Position numbers and translations under genes: made by a program. The notes beneath the pieces are model-generated. The model was not told where the DNA came from and searched no databases. It worked only from the letters and a program-made list of their open reading frames with translations. Shown here in pieces: positions 10,120 to 20,545 of a stretch of 64,000 bases of DNA. Within the stretch, counting starts at the first letter, position 1; every line of letters begins with the position of its first letter. The DNA comes from Adiantum capillus-veneris (Eukaryota; Streptophyta; Polypodiopsida; Polypodiales; Pteridaceae): the NCBI GenBank assembly GCA_014529385.2, contig CM043967.1, forward strand, positions 130,445,182 through 130,509,181. The letters are read 5' to 3'.

Positions 10120-11430
10120 ATTGTCCATGAGCAGGGACAAAAGAATTTGGTGGCAGATGCTTTGTCCCGGAAGCCATTGGTTATGGCTATTTCTGCGATA
10201 CATCATAGGAGCTTCGAGGATATGGTCAATCAATATGCCACAGAGACAGATTTTGCAGATATTTTCACTCGGATACGGAAAGGGGAGGTAGTAGCGGGAT
10301 ATTCCATTCGGAATCGCTACTTGATGAAGAAAACGATGTTGTGCGTTACACAGCCGTTGAAGGAAAAGGTTTTAACTGAATGCCACTGTCCACCATTTAC
10401 GGGTCACTGCAGCATTGCTACCACCTTGAAAGGTGTGGAGAGATGTTTCTTTTGGCCAAGACTCAAGAAGGACGTGGACGATTTTGTACGCAGTTGCTTG
10501 GTATGCCAGAAGGTCAAGTTTGACAGGCATAAAGCATAGGGATTCTTACAGCCTTTACCCATACCCACCCGCCCCTGGGAAAGTATTGCAATGGATTTCA
10601 TTTTTGATCTCCCGAGAACACAAAGTGGGCACGATGGTATCTGGACTGTTATTGACAGATTTAGCAAGCAAGCTCATTTCATTCTAGTGAAGAAAACAGT
10701 CAAGCTGGATCACTTAGCGAGACTGTTTGTGGCCCAAATCTTCAGATTACATGGCATGCTTGAGACAATTGTCTTTGCCAGAGATCCTCGATTCACGAGT
10801 TTGTTCTGGAAGGCTATACGGGAGAACATTGGCATGCGGTTGCAGTTCTCATCATCTTTCCACCCGCAAACAAATGGAAAATCGAAGATTGCAAATTCAG
10901 TCGAACTCGATTTACTGAAGCTCTTACATCTCGGATCAGAAGACTCAATAGGAAAAGTATTTGCCCTTGGTGGAATTTGCCTACAATAACACGATACATT
11001 CTTCGACGGGGAAGGCGCCATTTGAGATTATTGAAGGTGCTACGAAGGTTCCACCCTTCCTAAGCACGAAAGATAAGATTTTTGAAGCCGACCAGTACAC
11101 ACGGGACTTGGACACTGCTTTTGCCAAGGTCCGCGAGGCTTTGCATAAATCTCAAGAAAGACCTAAAAAGGCAACAGATCAACATCGTCACAATTTGAAA
11201 TTGAAGGAGAACGATTGGGTGCTCTTACGTTGAGAAGGCACGCCTGAGAAAGAAAAAGGGAAAGGAGCAACTTTTTCCAAAGCTTAGCATGAGATACTAT
11301 GGACCTGTCCAGATTTCCGAAAAGATAAATCATGTCTCCTTTCGACTGAAGCTGCCCGATACTTGGAGGATTCACAATGCTTTTCATGTGAGTCTCCTAA
11401 AGCTGTTTAAAGGCGATGTGCCTTGAAGCA
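10120..11430 (+). pseudogene. H2 integrase with deleted chromodomain
   Basis: It continues the RNase H end (VADALSRKP), then the integrase zinc-binding region (final CLVCQKVK) and core. In the catalytic core, MDFIFDLP gives the first Asp and ARDPRF the second, but the catalytic Glu is lost: GKSKIAN stands where H3 has GQSEIAN. Breaks: TAG at 10537-10539 (CAG in H3), a frameshift near 10920-10960 (LLKLLHLG against LLKSYISD) and another near 11232. At about 11420 the text jumps from the linker (KGDVP) to the last codons of the chromodomain (EAFGLA); H1 keeps the missing part. Confidence 0.85.
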
Positions 11431-12135
11431 TTTGGTTTAGCATAGTCTATCCCAAATTGAACCCCAAACTCAGATTGGGCGGAATTTGGTGCAGCGGGTA
11501 TGCACAAGAGAGGAGTCACTCCACTCCTTTGTCAACAGATTGCCCCGATTTTTGATACTAAAGTCACTGATGTCTCTTTTGAGTTTCAGGGATACTGTGA
11601 GCTGATAGCATTCTGTTGTATGACTTTATGAACTGGAATTCCCGATAATATAATACTAATTTGTTCTTGACTTGTCTAAGTACAGGAACTGATAGACGAA
11701 ATGACTGCAGCATTTCGGTCTGAAAGATCTCGATAGACATGGTTGCAATAAGGATTAGTTAATAGGGCATCTATGAGGTTCCGAGTGGATCTAGATGCGA
11801 TTGCTAAATACGTTGCCGATTAATCATAATCTGAGATCTGAATGAATTTTGAATGTGATTTGTCATGTGATGTCCTGTGATGTGACTGTCAATTGGTACA
11901 TGTGCTAGATGTATATTCCTAGTGCGTCGGTACTAACAGTTAGTATCTGCTAAGACAGTTTACGGCCTGTGTCTGTTTTGCAAGAGTAATCGAGGGTGAT
12001 TACAATGCTTTCAAGAGGGGGGTATGTCACAAACTGGTGAGGTGGCATGACCCTAGCATCAAAGTGGTGCAGCAGATACACCCACACCCGGTTGGCGGAT
12101 TCGAGGGTGATTACAATGCTTTCAAGAGGGGGGTA
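11431..12135 (+). other. H2 3' untranslated region and polypurine tract
   Basis: Non-coding, alignable with 7025-7249 (where part is deleted) and with H3 56341-56921. It ends in AAGAGGGGGGTA next to the LTR. No gene seen. Confidence 0.7.
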
Positions 12136-12212
12136 TGTCACAAACTGGTGAGGTGGCATGACCCTAGCATCAAAGTGGTGCAGCAGATACACCCACACCC
12201 GGTTCGCGGATT
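11991..12212 (+). repeat. 111-bp tandem duplication across the polypurine tract/LTR junction
   Basis: Two head-to-tail copies (11991-12101 and 12102-12212) start at CGAGGGTGATTACAATGC and each contain polypurine tract plus the first 70-odd bases of the LTR. I see one substitution (GGTTG against GGTTC) before the copies part. As a result there are two apparent LTR starts, 12025 and 12136. Confidence 0.85.
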
Positions 12213-12713
12213 CGTGAAACGCAAGTACAGACTGACGTAGCAGCTTCCGGAATTTGCGGCGCATTTCCCGCTAACAGGCTGACGTGGCTGAGCGTATGGA
12301 TTTCTGGCAGCAGTACGGCAGTTTGCTTTTTGCACTGGGAAAAATCCTACACAAGGCTAAAAATCACAAGCTTTTGGGCTTTGTTTTATTTTAAGCCTAT
12401 TTTGAAAGATTGGCAGCTTTTGGGACTCTGCTTTTGGCACCCCTTGTAATGAATAAATAAGTGGTTTGGACTCCCACTCCTCAGAGCATCTGGGTAGAGT
12501 CTGAGAGTGAGATCCCTCCCACTCCCTTGTACTTTGAGCACAGATTAATACAAAAAGAAATACCAAAAGGGGCGCCAGTCTTTGGGGCCAATATCTCTAG
12601 GCACAGAACTCAGTCGGGCCGTAACGAATCAATTGTGAACTATGAACTGTTTTGAAGTGAATCTCTGCTGTGTCGCGGTAGAATCTTGACTTGGAGTGTC
12701 CAAGTTTGTTACA
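12136..12713 (+). repeat. 3' LTR of H2
   Basis: Starts TGTCACAAACTGG, ends TTTGTTACA. It aligns with the LTR 56922-57536 and, less well, with 7250-7936, but lacks the CCCTAAA block. It carries the hairpin motif (12554-12589). Confidence 0.8.
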
Positions 12714-13601
12714 CAACTTCATCCGAGACCATCTTATGGCGTGCATGGAGTTAAGTATCCGTACCTCACCTTAAGCAAGAGGGGATGCCACGTGGGCATG
12801 CTTCATCAACCTCTAGAGCCAATTTTTCAGTTTTGGAACCCTCTTGCATAAACGGTTTGTACAAGCGTTTAGACAGATGTTATGACAATACTGTGGGCAT
12901 TTGTCATGATGAGTATGTAGGTCTTGGTTAAAGGAACATGGCAGTCCAGTTAGTTTGTCAAATGGTTCACCGAGCAGTCAGTTGTCGCCCGTATGCACTC
13001 ATTTGCACACTTTTCCCTACTTGATCTAAGTTTCCAGATCTGGCCCAAAGTCATATAAAAGGAGCACCTAGGCTAGCGTTTTCATGCATTGAGAGCTAGC
13101 GCCAGAAAGAGCCCAGCGTTTTCTACAGTTCAGCCTCAGCATTTTGCAACAGAACCAGCTAGTGTTTTTTGGAGCAACCCATCAGCCTGGCGTTTGCATA
13201 GCACATCAACCGGATTTGCAGCAGATCAGCCAGCATTTTCAGATTTCAGACCTTCCCTCGCCCGATCGGCTTGGATTTGGCCTCGCTAGCCTCTTCGTTG
13301 CGATCCAGTATTTCGGCAGTCAGTGAGCCTCTCCACGGCCATTCTATTGGCAATTGCCAGCATCCAGTGCTCCCATTGCTGTCCATCATCGGTATCATCG
13401 AGATCTGCATTTTCAGCCCTTCATTCCTCTCACATTGGGAGCGCAATTCAGCTTTAGATCTACCCCTTGGTGGCCATCTGCGATCCCACATCGAGAAGGA
13501 TCCAAAGGTGCATCAAATCAGCCTCGGAGGTGCCTCGTCTTGAGGAGTACCCATTGCAACAATCCCCATTCGAGTGAGTAGAGTCTGCACTTGAGGTAAT
13601 G
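12714..13601 (+). repeat. B-like LTR fragment with its upstream polypurine tract
   Basis: 12714-12785 resembles the 3' internal end of B elements (GTACCTCACCTTAAGCAAGAGGGGA). TGCCACGTGGGC at 12786 then replaces the usual TGTCACGTGAC start. A TATA-like CATATAAAAGG lies at 13054, followed by scattered GCGTTTT words as in B LTRs. The 3' end is not recognisable, and the G1 element begins at 13602. Confidence 0.45.
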
Positions 13602-14258
13602 TGTCACAAAATGCTGACGTGTCAAGCCACTGAAGAATTGAACCAGCCTACACATCCCATTCGAGGGGCCTAAACCCTAAGAAGCAAGGGCACCAGAAGA
13701 AATTCTAACCAGCTTATGGGACCCCGTTTGATGGGGCCCAAGTGACACAAAGACAATAAATAAAGCTAGACCCACACACAGAGAAGATAGGGTAGCAGAT
13801 GATGACGTGGCAGAGCTTTACGAATAGCCCGCAAAACGCACTCTCATGCTAGCGTGGCAGACTATACGGACATTCCGCAAAAAGCGCTGACAATGCCACG
13901 TGGCAGCTTCCGCAAAATGCGTTGGCTGCTTTTGGGCCATATGCTTTTGAGTTTGAATCTTTTCATGTAATGCTTTCCATAGGCCAAGGGCCTTTAAAGT
14001 TGTGCCATAGGCTCATTCTTTGGTACGCTTCCGAGTGAAGGTGCAGAGAGTGGAGTACCGGTGTTGTATTGAGTTCAAGCAATATAAAGAAATCTCGAGA
14101 GGGGCGCCAAGGTTTGGGGCCAATGCTCTCTTGGGGTGGAACTCCGCCACTCCCCGTCTCTCGTGCTGTGCATCTCTTTCAATTCAGTGTTATTTGAAGT
14201 GCTCAAAGTTGTTCAGTATGTTCTTTTCCGTTGGCACATGGTGCGTGTCCCCGTTACA
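13602..14258 (+). repeat. 5' LTR of G1
   Basis: TGTCACAAAATGC...CCGTTACA, 657 bp. Telobox CCTAAACCCTAAG near 13670; hairpin motif at 14096-14121. Confidence 0.85.
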
Positions 14259-14259
14259 G

Positions 14260-14271
14260 TGGTATCAGAGC
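14260..14271 (+). promoter_or_regulatory. Primer-binding site, initiator-Met type
   Basis: TGGTATCAGAGC, one base after the LTR end. Confidence 0.9.
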
Positions 14272-14330
14272 TTCATGCCTGTGCTTTTCTGAAAGCATAC
14301 CGGTCCTATCAAAGAGCAGACAGAGCAAGA

Positions 14331-14701
14331 TGGCGCTTCCAAAGTTTTCTCGAAAGTTTACCAAAGAAACTTCGTGCCCTGACCCCGAACTTATTAGGCA
14401 CTCCCACCCTTACTTCATTGCGCATCGAGCGCGCTCTCGTCTTCATCGCTCTGCCTTACCGGGCATAAGCCATAAAGATCACTTGCAAGAGAAGGATCAA
14501 GGAAAAAAAATTTCGAGCCGCTGTTTTTCTCAGAAGCAGTGCCATACAATGGTGGATGTCTATAGCTACCAAGTCGCACACTCCAAGGACTTGGCAAGCT
14601 TTCAAGAAAATTTTTGCCCGAAGTTACATGCCTTCTCACATCTTCCTTCGGAGTGCACCTTCTGACAGAGTGAGTTATCCGGAAATGCTTGCCAAAAAAA
14701 A
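14331..14701 (+). pseudogene. G1 Gag scrap
   Basis: An ATG at 14331 opens a short frame after the primer-binding site. Near 14548 a second frame reads QWWMSIATKSHTPRTWQ, matching the WW capsid block of G2 (54600-54700). Frameshift and deletion have removed most of gag. A solo B LTR begins at 14702. Confidence 0.55.
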
Positions 14702-15991
14702 TGTCACGTGACACATCCAACCCTATGTGTCCGTGGACAAGCTACAGCATGATCAAGGTTCAGTCAGTCCAGTCAATCTAGATTAGAAGTGATCTGGCAC
14801 TTTTGTGAGTCTATTCGTAGACTGTGCATGCCCACACACTTAGTGTAGATGCATATCCTCTGGTTGCACACACTGCACAGCATGATCATAAGCATTTCCA
14901 TCAGAATCAATCAGAATCAGTCAGGGGATTTTTCCAGTGCATTTAGCCTATTTTACCTATTTTTGGCATTTTTCACTTATTAATTTAAGTGACTTTCCAA
15001 CAAAAGTAGGTAGGGCAATTTTGCTAAGAAAATATATAAGCAAACCAAAGTTAGCACTAAATGGCAGAAGAGGCAACAGGAGCCAAGCTCAACAGGCAAC
15101 TTCTCAGCAGAACCTTGGCGATTTCCCCCTCCAAGCAAGATCCCAAGCCTTGGCGTTTTCTCCAAGCAATAAGATCCAACCCTGGCGTTTTCTGACCCAA
15201 ATCAGCCCTGCGTTTTCTGCAAGCTTCATCGCCAAGAAACTTCCCAACCTAGCGTTTTTTCTCTAGTCTTCACCGCAAGAACCCTCTCAGCCTAGCGTTT
15301 TGCTTCACCATCCCATCGCCAGCAGAAAGGTCAGGCAAGCTAGCGTTTTGAACCAGCATCCATAGCGTTTTTGGTCATCAGCTCCACTAGCGTTTTTGGA
15401 TCTCAGTACATGCAGAACCTCAACGATTCTCAGCCCCGAAGATTAGCAGATTCAGCCCCGGTAAAGACCCTCAGTTTTTAGCCTTTAGACACGTCAGTTT
15501 TCAGCCCCAAACCTGCAGATTTTCAGCGTCAAAGAACCACAGAAACAGCCCCCCAAATCAGCGTTTTTGGCTCAGTCGCAGATTTCAGCCCATAGCTTTT
15601 TTGGACAGCAGTAGAAAGATTGCAGATTTCAGCCCTTAGGTCGCCTTCGTCATCCCCGTCGTCATCGTCGACATAGCCTAGACTTGCATCAGTCTCATGC
15701 ATACCACTTGTACAAGATTGTGCAATCATAAGTAGACCACTCTCGCCGACGAGAGTGGGGCCTTCGGAGGAGGGTTTTACAACGTCTCTGGTGTCGTATC
15801 TCTCTTCTCTCTCTATCTATCAGTCTCGTTCACTTGCACACACAGTGTCCATTCACTTTGTTTGTGATCATAGCATTCTCTCATTAAGAACGGAAGGCTC
15901 TCCCTTCCATAAGAACAAAAAGGAACCTTGAGCACAGTTCGGAGCATTCATCTTGAGCAAAGCGCAAACATTCATTCCCCTGCACCTAACA
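14702..15991 (+). repeat. Solo LTR of family B inside G1
   Basis: TGTCACGTGACACATCC...CTGCACCTAACA, 1,290 bp, flanked by AAAAA on both sides (14697-14701, 15992-15996). TATA-like ATATATAAG near 15032. Downstream are nine GCGTTTT words between about 15150 and 15565 and a perfect stem-loop at 15738-15757. No internal element sequence remains, so it is a solo LTR left by recombination. Confidence 0.9.
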
Positions 15992-16095
15992 AAAAAACTG
16001 ATCGTCCCTCGAAATGACCCTCAGAAATTTTAGAGCTATCTTAAGTTGTTTTGCAGATATGTTGCAATTGTGACTTTCTTTCAAGAAGGGGGGGA

Positions 16096-16766
16096 TATCA
16101 CAAATTGCTGACGTGTCAAGCCACTGAAGAATGGAGCCAACTTGTACATCCCAACTGAGGGGCCTAAACCCTAAGAAGCAGGGGCAGCACATAGCAGAAG
16201 AAGTTCCAACCGACTTATGAGACCCCGTCCAATGGGGCCCAAGTGACACAAGACAATTAAGAAAGCTGGACCCACACACACAGAAGATAGGGTAGAATAT
16301 GATGATGTGGCAGAGCTTTCAAACAGCTCGCAAAACGCGCTAACATGCTGACGTGACAAATTGTACGGACATTCCCACAAAAAGCACTGACAATGCCACG
16401 TGGCAGCTGTACAGATTTTCACAAAATGTGTTGGCTGCTTTTGGGCCAGATGCTTTTGAGTTTGAAGCTTTTCATGTAATGCTTTTCATAGGCCAAGGGC
16501 CTTTAAATTTGTGCCATGGGCTCATTCTCTGGCACGCTTCCGACTGAAGATGCAGAGCGTGGAGTACCGGCGTTGTACTGAGTTCAAGCAATATAAAGAA
16601 ATACCCAAAGGGGCGCCAAGGTTTGGGGCCAATGCTCTCTTGGGGTGGAACTCCGTCACTCCGTGTCTCGTGTGTCGTGCATCTTTTTCAATTCACTATT
16701 ATTTGAAGTGCTTAAAGTTGTTCACACTGTTCTTTCCATTGGCACATGGTACCCGTCCCCGTTACA
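16096..16766 (+). repeat. 3' LTR of G1
   Basis: Begins TATCACAAATTGC (the G of TG is mutated), ends CCGTTACA. Polypurine tract AAGAAGGGGGGGA just before. Telobox near 16166; hairpin motif 16595-16630. Confidence 0.85.
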
Positions 16767-16864
16767 TATTGCATGTGTGTACATTCCATTTACGCAATCG
16801 AAAGCAAATACCACATTGGCAACAATGTGGGAGGCCCTCGAGCGGGTTGTTTGGGACCTGTCAT

Positions 16865-16867
<3 letters not shown>

Positions 16868-16946
<79 letters not shown>
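16868..16946. repeat. (CT)n microsatellite
   Basis: Pure CT run of about 79 bp ending flush with the first codons of LINE F1. 16767-16867 before it is unassigned. Confidence 0.95.
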
Positions 16947-16949
<3 letters not shown>

Positions 16950-18380
16950 CTTCTAGCAGTGACATTCAACCGTGCCATGTGTAAGGTTTGCCTGATACTT
17001 GGAGTTTATCTACTATTGTACCTATCTTCAAGTCAAGAGACACTATGGAGCTTGGGAATTATCGCACTATCATGATTGGACACACGTTGGCACGATTGTA
17101 CGCATCCATTCTTGAGCAGCAACTGAGTAAATGGACAGAGAGAGAGGGTATAAGCGCAGCCGGGCAAGCAAGGTTCAAGAGAGGTTTTTCTACACTTGAG
17201 CACATTAAGACACTCAGAGCCATTATTGAGGGCAAATCACATGGGAGACGGATCTATTGTAGCTTTGTGGACTTCCACAAAGCATTTGACACAGTGCCTA
17301 GAGCTAGATTGATGCGCAAACTGCAGGAGATGGGAGTACCCACAGAGCTGATTTGGGGGTTCATGGCATTATACAGGTCAATAGTGGGGCATGTACACAC
17401 TCCAGAGGGGTTATCTACATTAGTTCACTCCACTATCGGGGTGAAGCAAGGCTGCCCGCTCTCTCCCACTCTATTTGGTATGTATGTGGATGAGGTTTCT
17501 AACTATATTAAGAGAGAGGGTGATAGAGGTGCACAGTTGGCAGGGACATGGATTCCACTATTCTTATATGTTGATGATATTGTGTTCATCTCCGACTCTC
17601 CGGAGGGGATGCAACGTCACTTGGATGCTTTGCATAGGTTTGCTCACGACAATGGTCTATCTGTCAACCTTGGTAAAACCAAGGTTATGGTGTTTAACAC
17701 CACCCCACAGTGGGCCAGGAGATCAGCACCCACATTCACATACGGCCATGAGACAGTCCAGTATACAGATGCTTATACCTACCTTGGGGTGGTCTTTAGT
17801 GGACTAGCATTTTCATTGAGGAGAGCAACAGACACTAGACTGACCAGAGCACATGCAGCATTGGGTAGATTGAAGAGGATGTGTTCACAGATTCAGTTTC
17901 AGGAGCCTCGCCCGAAGCTCTGGCTTTTTGACACTCTGGTGGCTTCCGCATTGCTCTATGGATTTCAGATATGGGGGCCTTCATTGGACTCACGGGAGGT
18001 CGGATCGCACTAATGGATGGGGAGACATGGAGAAGCCTCTAGTCTCTATGATCTTACGGCTTATTAGAGCCAAGGCTTCAGTACCACATGACATTATTTG
18101 AGCAGACCTAGCTGCCTCCCCACTAGCGGTTGAGGCGCTTACCAAATCAGTCTCCTTTTTACACCACTTGTGGGACTTCCCCAGAGATAGATATGCCCGC
18201 CTAGCACTTGAGTCCTCTCGACAATTAGCTTTGCACGGAGACACAACATGCTGGTATGGGGAGATGACATCATGGTTTCAGGTACATGGATTCAGCATGG
18301 ACAGATTGCCCCCCTTCCAATACTCATTGGATGCACCATCTCTGACTCTTACAAGATCCGAGATCACCAGGCTCATCCGC
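16947..18380 (+). pseudogene. LINE F1 reverse transcriptase
   Basis: Non-LTR RT, 5' truncated within the RT domain. It opens with LAVTFNRAM, then after a one-base shift LPDTWSLSTIVPIFKSRD and GNYRTIMI, the classic LINE entry blocks. IYCSFVDFHKAFDTV holds the first catalytic Asp, GVKQGCPLSPTLFGMY the fingers/palm block and FLYVDDIVFIS the catalytic YVDD. The thumb reads ALLYGFQIWGPSL. After 18013 the frame is lost, but recognisable sequence runs to 18380, where a solo LTR splits it. It resumes at 19132. No endonuclease remains. Clade undetermined; a sister copy (F2) lies at 45377-46440. Confidence 0.85.
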
Positions 18381-18385
18381 CAAGA

Positions 18386-18459
18386 TGTCACAAGACGGGC
18401 ACCACGTGCCAATAAAAAAGAACACGTTGAACAGACTTTTAGCACTTTAATAACAACTG

Positions 18460-18500
<41 letters not shown>

Positions 18501-18907
18501 GACACGCCACACGGAGTGACGGAACTCCACCCCAGAGAGTATTGGTCCCAAACCTTGGCACCCCTTTCGGTATTTCTTTATATTGCATCAACACAGTACA
18601 AGCCGGTACTCCACGCTCTGCACCTTCTCCAAGAAGCATGCCCGAGAATGAGCCCATGGCCTCATATTTAAAGGACCTAGGCTCAAAAGCAGTTTACATG
18701 AAAAGCCTTCAAACTCAAAAGCATCTAGTCCAAAAGCAATGCCCAAAAGCTATCAACTTGATTTACGAAAATCCGTACAAGTGCCTCGTCAGCAGCGCAA
18801 ATCGCGGAAATCCGTACAGGCTGCCACATTAGCATGTCAGCGCAATTTCCGGGTTGTCCGTACAACTACCACGTCATCAGTTTCCATGTCTTTTGTGTGT
18901 GTGTGTG

Positions 18908-18949
<42 letters not shown>

Positions 18950-19126
18950 GTCCAGCTTTATTTTAATTCCTTTGTTACTTGGGCCCCATCAAATGGGATC
19001 CCATAAGTTGGTAGGACTTCTTCTTCTTCTGCTGTTGCTTGTTCTTCTTAGGGTTTAGGCCCCTCGACCGTAATCTGAAGGTTGGCTCTGTTCTTCAGTG
19101 ACTTGACACGTCAGCAATTTGTGACA
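18386..19126 (-). repeat. Solo LTR of family G, reversed, inside LINE F1
   Basis: TGTCACAAGACGG...TTTGTGACA with CAAGA on both sides (18381-18385, 19127-19131). It holds a (GA)n run (18473-18498), the hairpin motif (18544-18580), a (GT)n run (about 18894-18947) and a telobox near 19050. 741 bp; longer than other G LTRs because of the two microsatellites. Confidence 0.9.
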
Positions 19127-19131
19127 CAAGA

Positions 19132-19596
19132 ACTGACTCGTTAGATACTAGGACTTGGATACAGCCGGCACAAGAGTTGAACACGAAGATGGCTTTCTAT
19201 AGAGAGCATCTTCTCCAGCTTACTTACTGAGGATGGTTTTGTGACGAGGCTCAGATACATGGACACCCACTTATCTCATGGGATACGATGTGCTATTGGC
19301 CAGGTACACACATCTCCACACCAGCTTCAAATCAAAAAAGTAGATACAGCGGAGTACCAGTAGAGGCCAGGACATGTCCCCTATGTCACATGGAGCCTGA
19401 GACATAGTTGAACTACACATGCCACTGCCCAGTTTACTGTGAGATACGAGGCCGCTTTCACTGCCTGTTTAGAGAGGGCTTTGGACCACTCTTTAGAGTC
19501 ATGGGGTATAAGGACTAGAGATGTCTCGGTTTGTTTTTGCTCGACCTGCGCAGACACAAAAAGAGCCTAATGAGAGGCAAGGCTAGCCAGTCTCAG
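19132..19596 (+). pseudogene. LINE F1, C-terminal coding part
   Basis: It continues the LINE after the solo LTR. The decayed text gives CPLCHMEPET, then NYTCHCPVYCEIRGRF, a Cys/His cluster that lines up with CRACTEEVESEKHFVC and TEIRGRYEALF in F2 (near 45640-45725). Several stops. Cut at 19597 by B1; the next piece is 28677-28890. Confidence 0.7.
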
Positions 19597-19983
19597 TGTC
19601 ACGTGACACATCCAACCCTATGTGTCCGTGGACAAGCTACACCATGACCACGGTTCAGTTCAGTCAAGTCAGTCTACAATAGGAAGTGATCTAGCACTTT
19701 TGTGAGTCTGTTCGCACACCGTGCATGTCCAGACACTTAGATTAGATGCATATCCTCTAGTTCCACACAGCATGACCATCACATTCCAGTCAGATCCCAT
19801 TAGTAGCATTTTTACAGTGCATGGACCTATTTTCCCTATTTTTGACATTTTTCACTTATTATTTTTAAGTGACTTTTGTTCGAAAGTACGTAGGGCAATT
19901 TTGCTAAGTTAATATATAAGCAAACCAGAGTTAGCACTTTCTGGCAGAAGAGGAAGCAAGAGCACCTTGCTCAACAGGCAACT
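19597..19983 (+). repeat. B1 5' LTR, first part
   Basis: Matches the first 385 bp or so of 27462-28671, including the TATA-like ATATATAAG (about 19911). Interrupted at 19984. Confidence 0.9.
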
Positions 19984-20545
19984 TGTCACGAGGACGTGGC
20001 AGTTATTAACCATGTCACAGAGATGTGGCAACTGCTAACCTTGGTTGTTGGTTTCTTTTCAATGGGGTTTATTTTATTTGTTTTGAGACCCTCTTTTTGA
20101 AGTAGCAAACGGTCGGACATTGTATGGCCCATAGTTTTTTTCGTTCGCGTACGGAAGGCCTGCCGTACTGCCATACGTGCGGAATCGATGAAGTACGGAA
20201 GAGGATTTCGTACGTGCAGCCAGCATGGCAAAAAAAATTGGGTGCATTATTTTGGCCGCGCGCTCGTATAGTCTGCAGGCGAATGTCTCTGCATAGAATA
20301 TACAAAGATTGCAGAGACACTCACATTGTCACAGAGCGTGTATGAACTTGTGAGGCTTGGACATCAGCCCGCGGCCCGCCCATTCTCTCGAGTCTCCGCC
20401 CTCGGGTCGCACTCTCTCTTGCCTCCAACCTCTCCCCCAACACATAGCGCAGCAGCCAGCTCAGTACTCCAAGTGGCAAAGCTCAAGCTCGTTGCACCAT
20501 CTTCCAAGTTCCAACTTCCAAGCCGAATTCTTTGCAAGTTTGCAA

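Larger units (their letters stand above)
13602..16766 (+). mobile_element. G1: internally deleted family G LTR element
   Basis: Two LTRs (13602-14258, 16096-16766) enclose about 0.55 kb of own internal sequence: primer-binding site, a gag scrap and a polypurine tract. A solo B LTR sits in the middle. The flanks TAATG (13597-13601) and TATTG (16767-16771) are a 4-of-5 target duplication. There is no protease, RT or integrase, so it could move only with another element's enzymes. Confidence 0.8.

Noticed and set aside
13089-13581. Overlapping short frames
   Set aside because: They lie in a B-like LTR fragment and have no domain.
20357-20545. Upstream extension of the hAT transposase frame by 63 codons
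   Set aside because: Low-complexity Ser/Pro/Gln text before a better ATG at 20546; kept as leader.
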